DNA from: Cyanidiococcus yangmingshanensis
Taxonomy: Eukaryota > Rhodophyta > Bangiophyceae > Cyanidiales > Cyanidiaceae
Direction: 5' to 3'
Assembly (NCBI GenBank): GCA_013995675.1
Contig: VWRR01000006.1
Coordinates: forward strand, 62,001 to 126,000
Length of the DNA stretch: 64,000 bases
Positions 63,964-64,000 of the stretch are shown here, in pieces. The notes under the pieces were generated by a model. That model was not told the origin of the DNA and did no database searches. It worked only from the letters and a program-made list of their open reading frames with translations. How positions within the stretch are numbered: position 1 is the stretch's first letter; each line of letters opens with the position of its first letter. A program made the position numbers and the translations under genes.

Positions 63964-64000
63964 CCAATACATCAGACGTACTCGATCGTGCAAGTGCGTC

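Overview
This is a nuclear chromosome segment from an intron-poor, photosynthetic unicellular eukaryote, most likely a cyanidiophycean red alga (Cyanidioschyzon/Cyanidiococcus-like). The eukaryotic markers are histone H2A.Z, an AP-3 adaptin, XRN1, KRR1, ribosomal protein S13, a YEATS protein, SIL1, dolichol kinase and a FANCI-like protein. The plastid markers are a SecE subunit and a CysA-type sulfate-transport ATPase, each with an N-terminal extension, a plant-type complex I subunit B15 (NDUFB4) and a plant-like HemW. Long uninterrupted reading frames (XRN1 about 1,300 codons, a 1,160-codon unknown) argue for very few introns. The lineage is an inference; no rRNA or tRNA was found to settle it.

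Layout. 0-10 kb: a PHD-finger gene cut by the window edge, a repeat-type helical protein, AP-3 beta, a possible HutX/ChuX-like protein and a REEP/HVA22-like membrane protein. 10-26 kb: plastid CysA, NDUFB4, a YAF9/GAS41-type YEATS protein, dolichol kinase, the WD40 protein DCAF7/TTG1 and fructosamine kinase, with intergenic stretches of 1-2 kb. 26-34 kb: H2A.Z behind a (TGCG)20 microsatellite, KRR1, serine dehydratase, SIL1, a 34-bp tandem repeat and a GUCD1-type protein. 34-46 kb: a long FANCI homologue, RPS13 and XRN1. 46-54 kb: HemW, an unknown gene, a 56-bp minisatellite, SecE, and a divergent DnaJ-zinc-finger/thioredoxin-like pair. 54-64 kb: a membrane-anchored diflavin reductase, two unknown genes and a large, probably myristoylated Ser-rich unknown.

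Genes stand as single units on both strands without operons. Functional links are loose: YAF9-type protein with H2A.Z (SWR1 chromatin pathway), KRR1 with RPS13 (small ribosomal subunit), SIL1 with dolichol kinase (ER folding and N-glycosylation), and CysA with a CysJ/CPR-like reductase (possible sulfur link).

The most striking anomaly is that several conserved genes (PHD protein, HutX-like, REEP-like, FANCI, HemW) have their recognisable domains split between reading frames by single-base-type shifts, while neighbours such as XRN1, AP-3 beta, CysA and dolichol kinase read through cleanly. Residual assembly indels are the simplest explanation; small introns or programmed frameshifting remain open. 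The FANCI homologue also carries arginine where human FANCI has its monoubiquitinated lysine. I saw no CRISPR array, intact transposon or clearly new multi-gene system.
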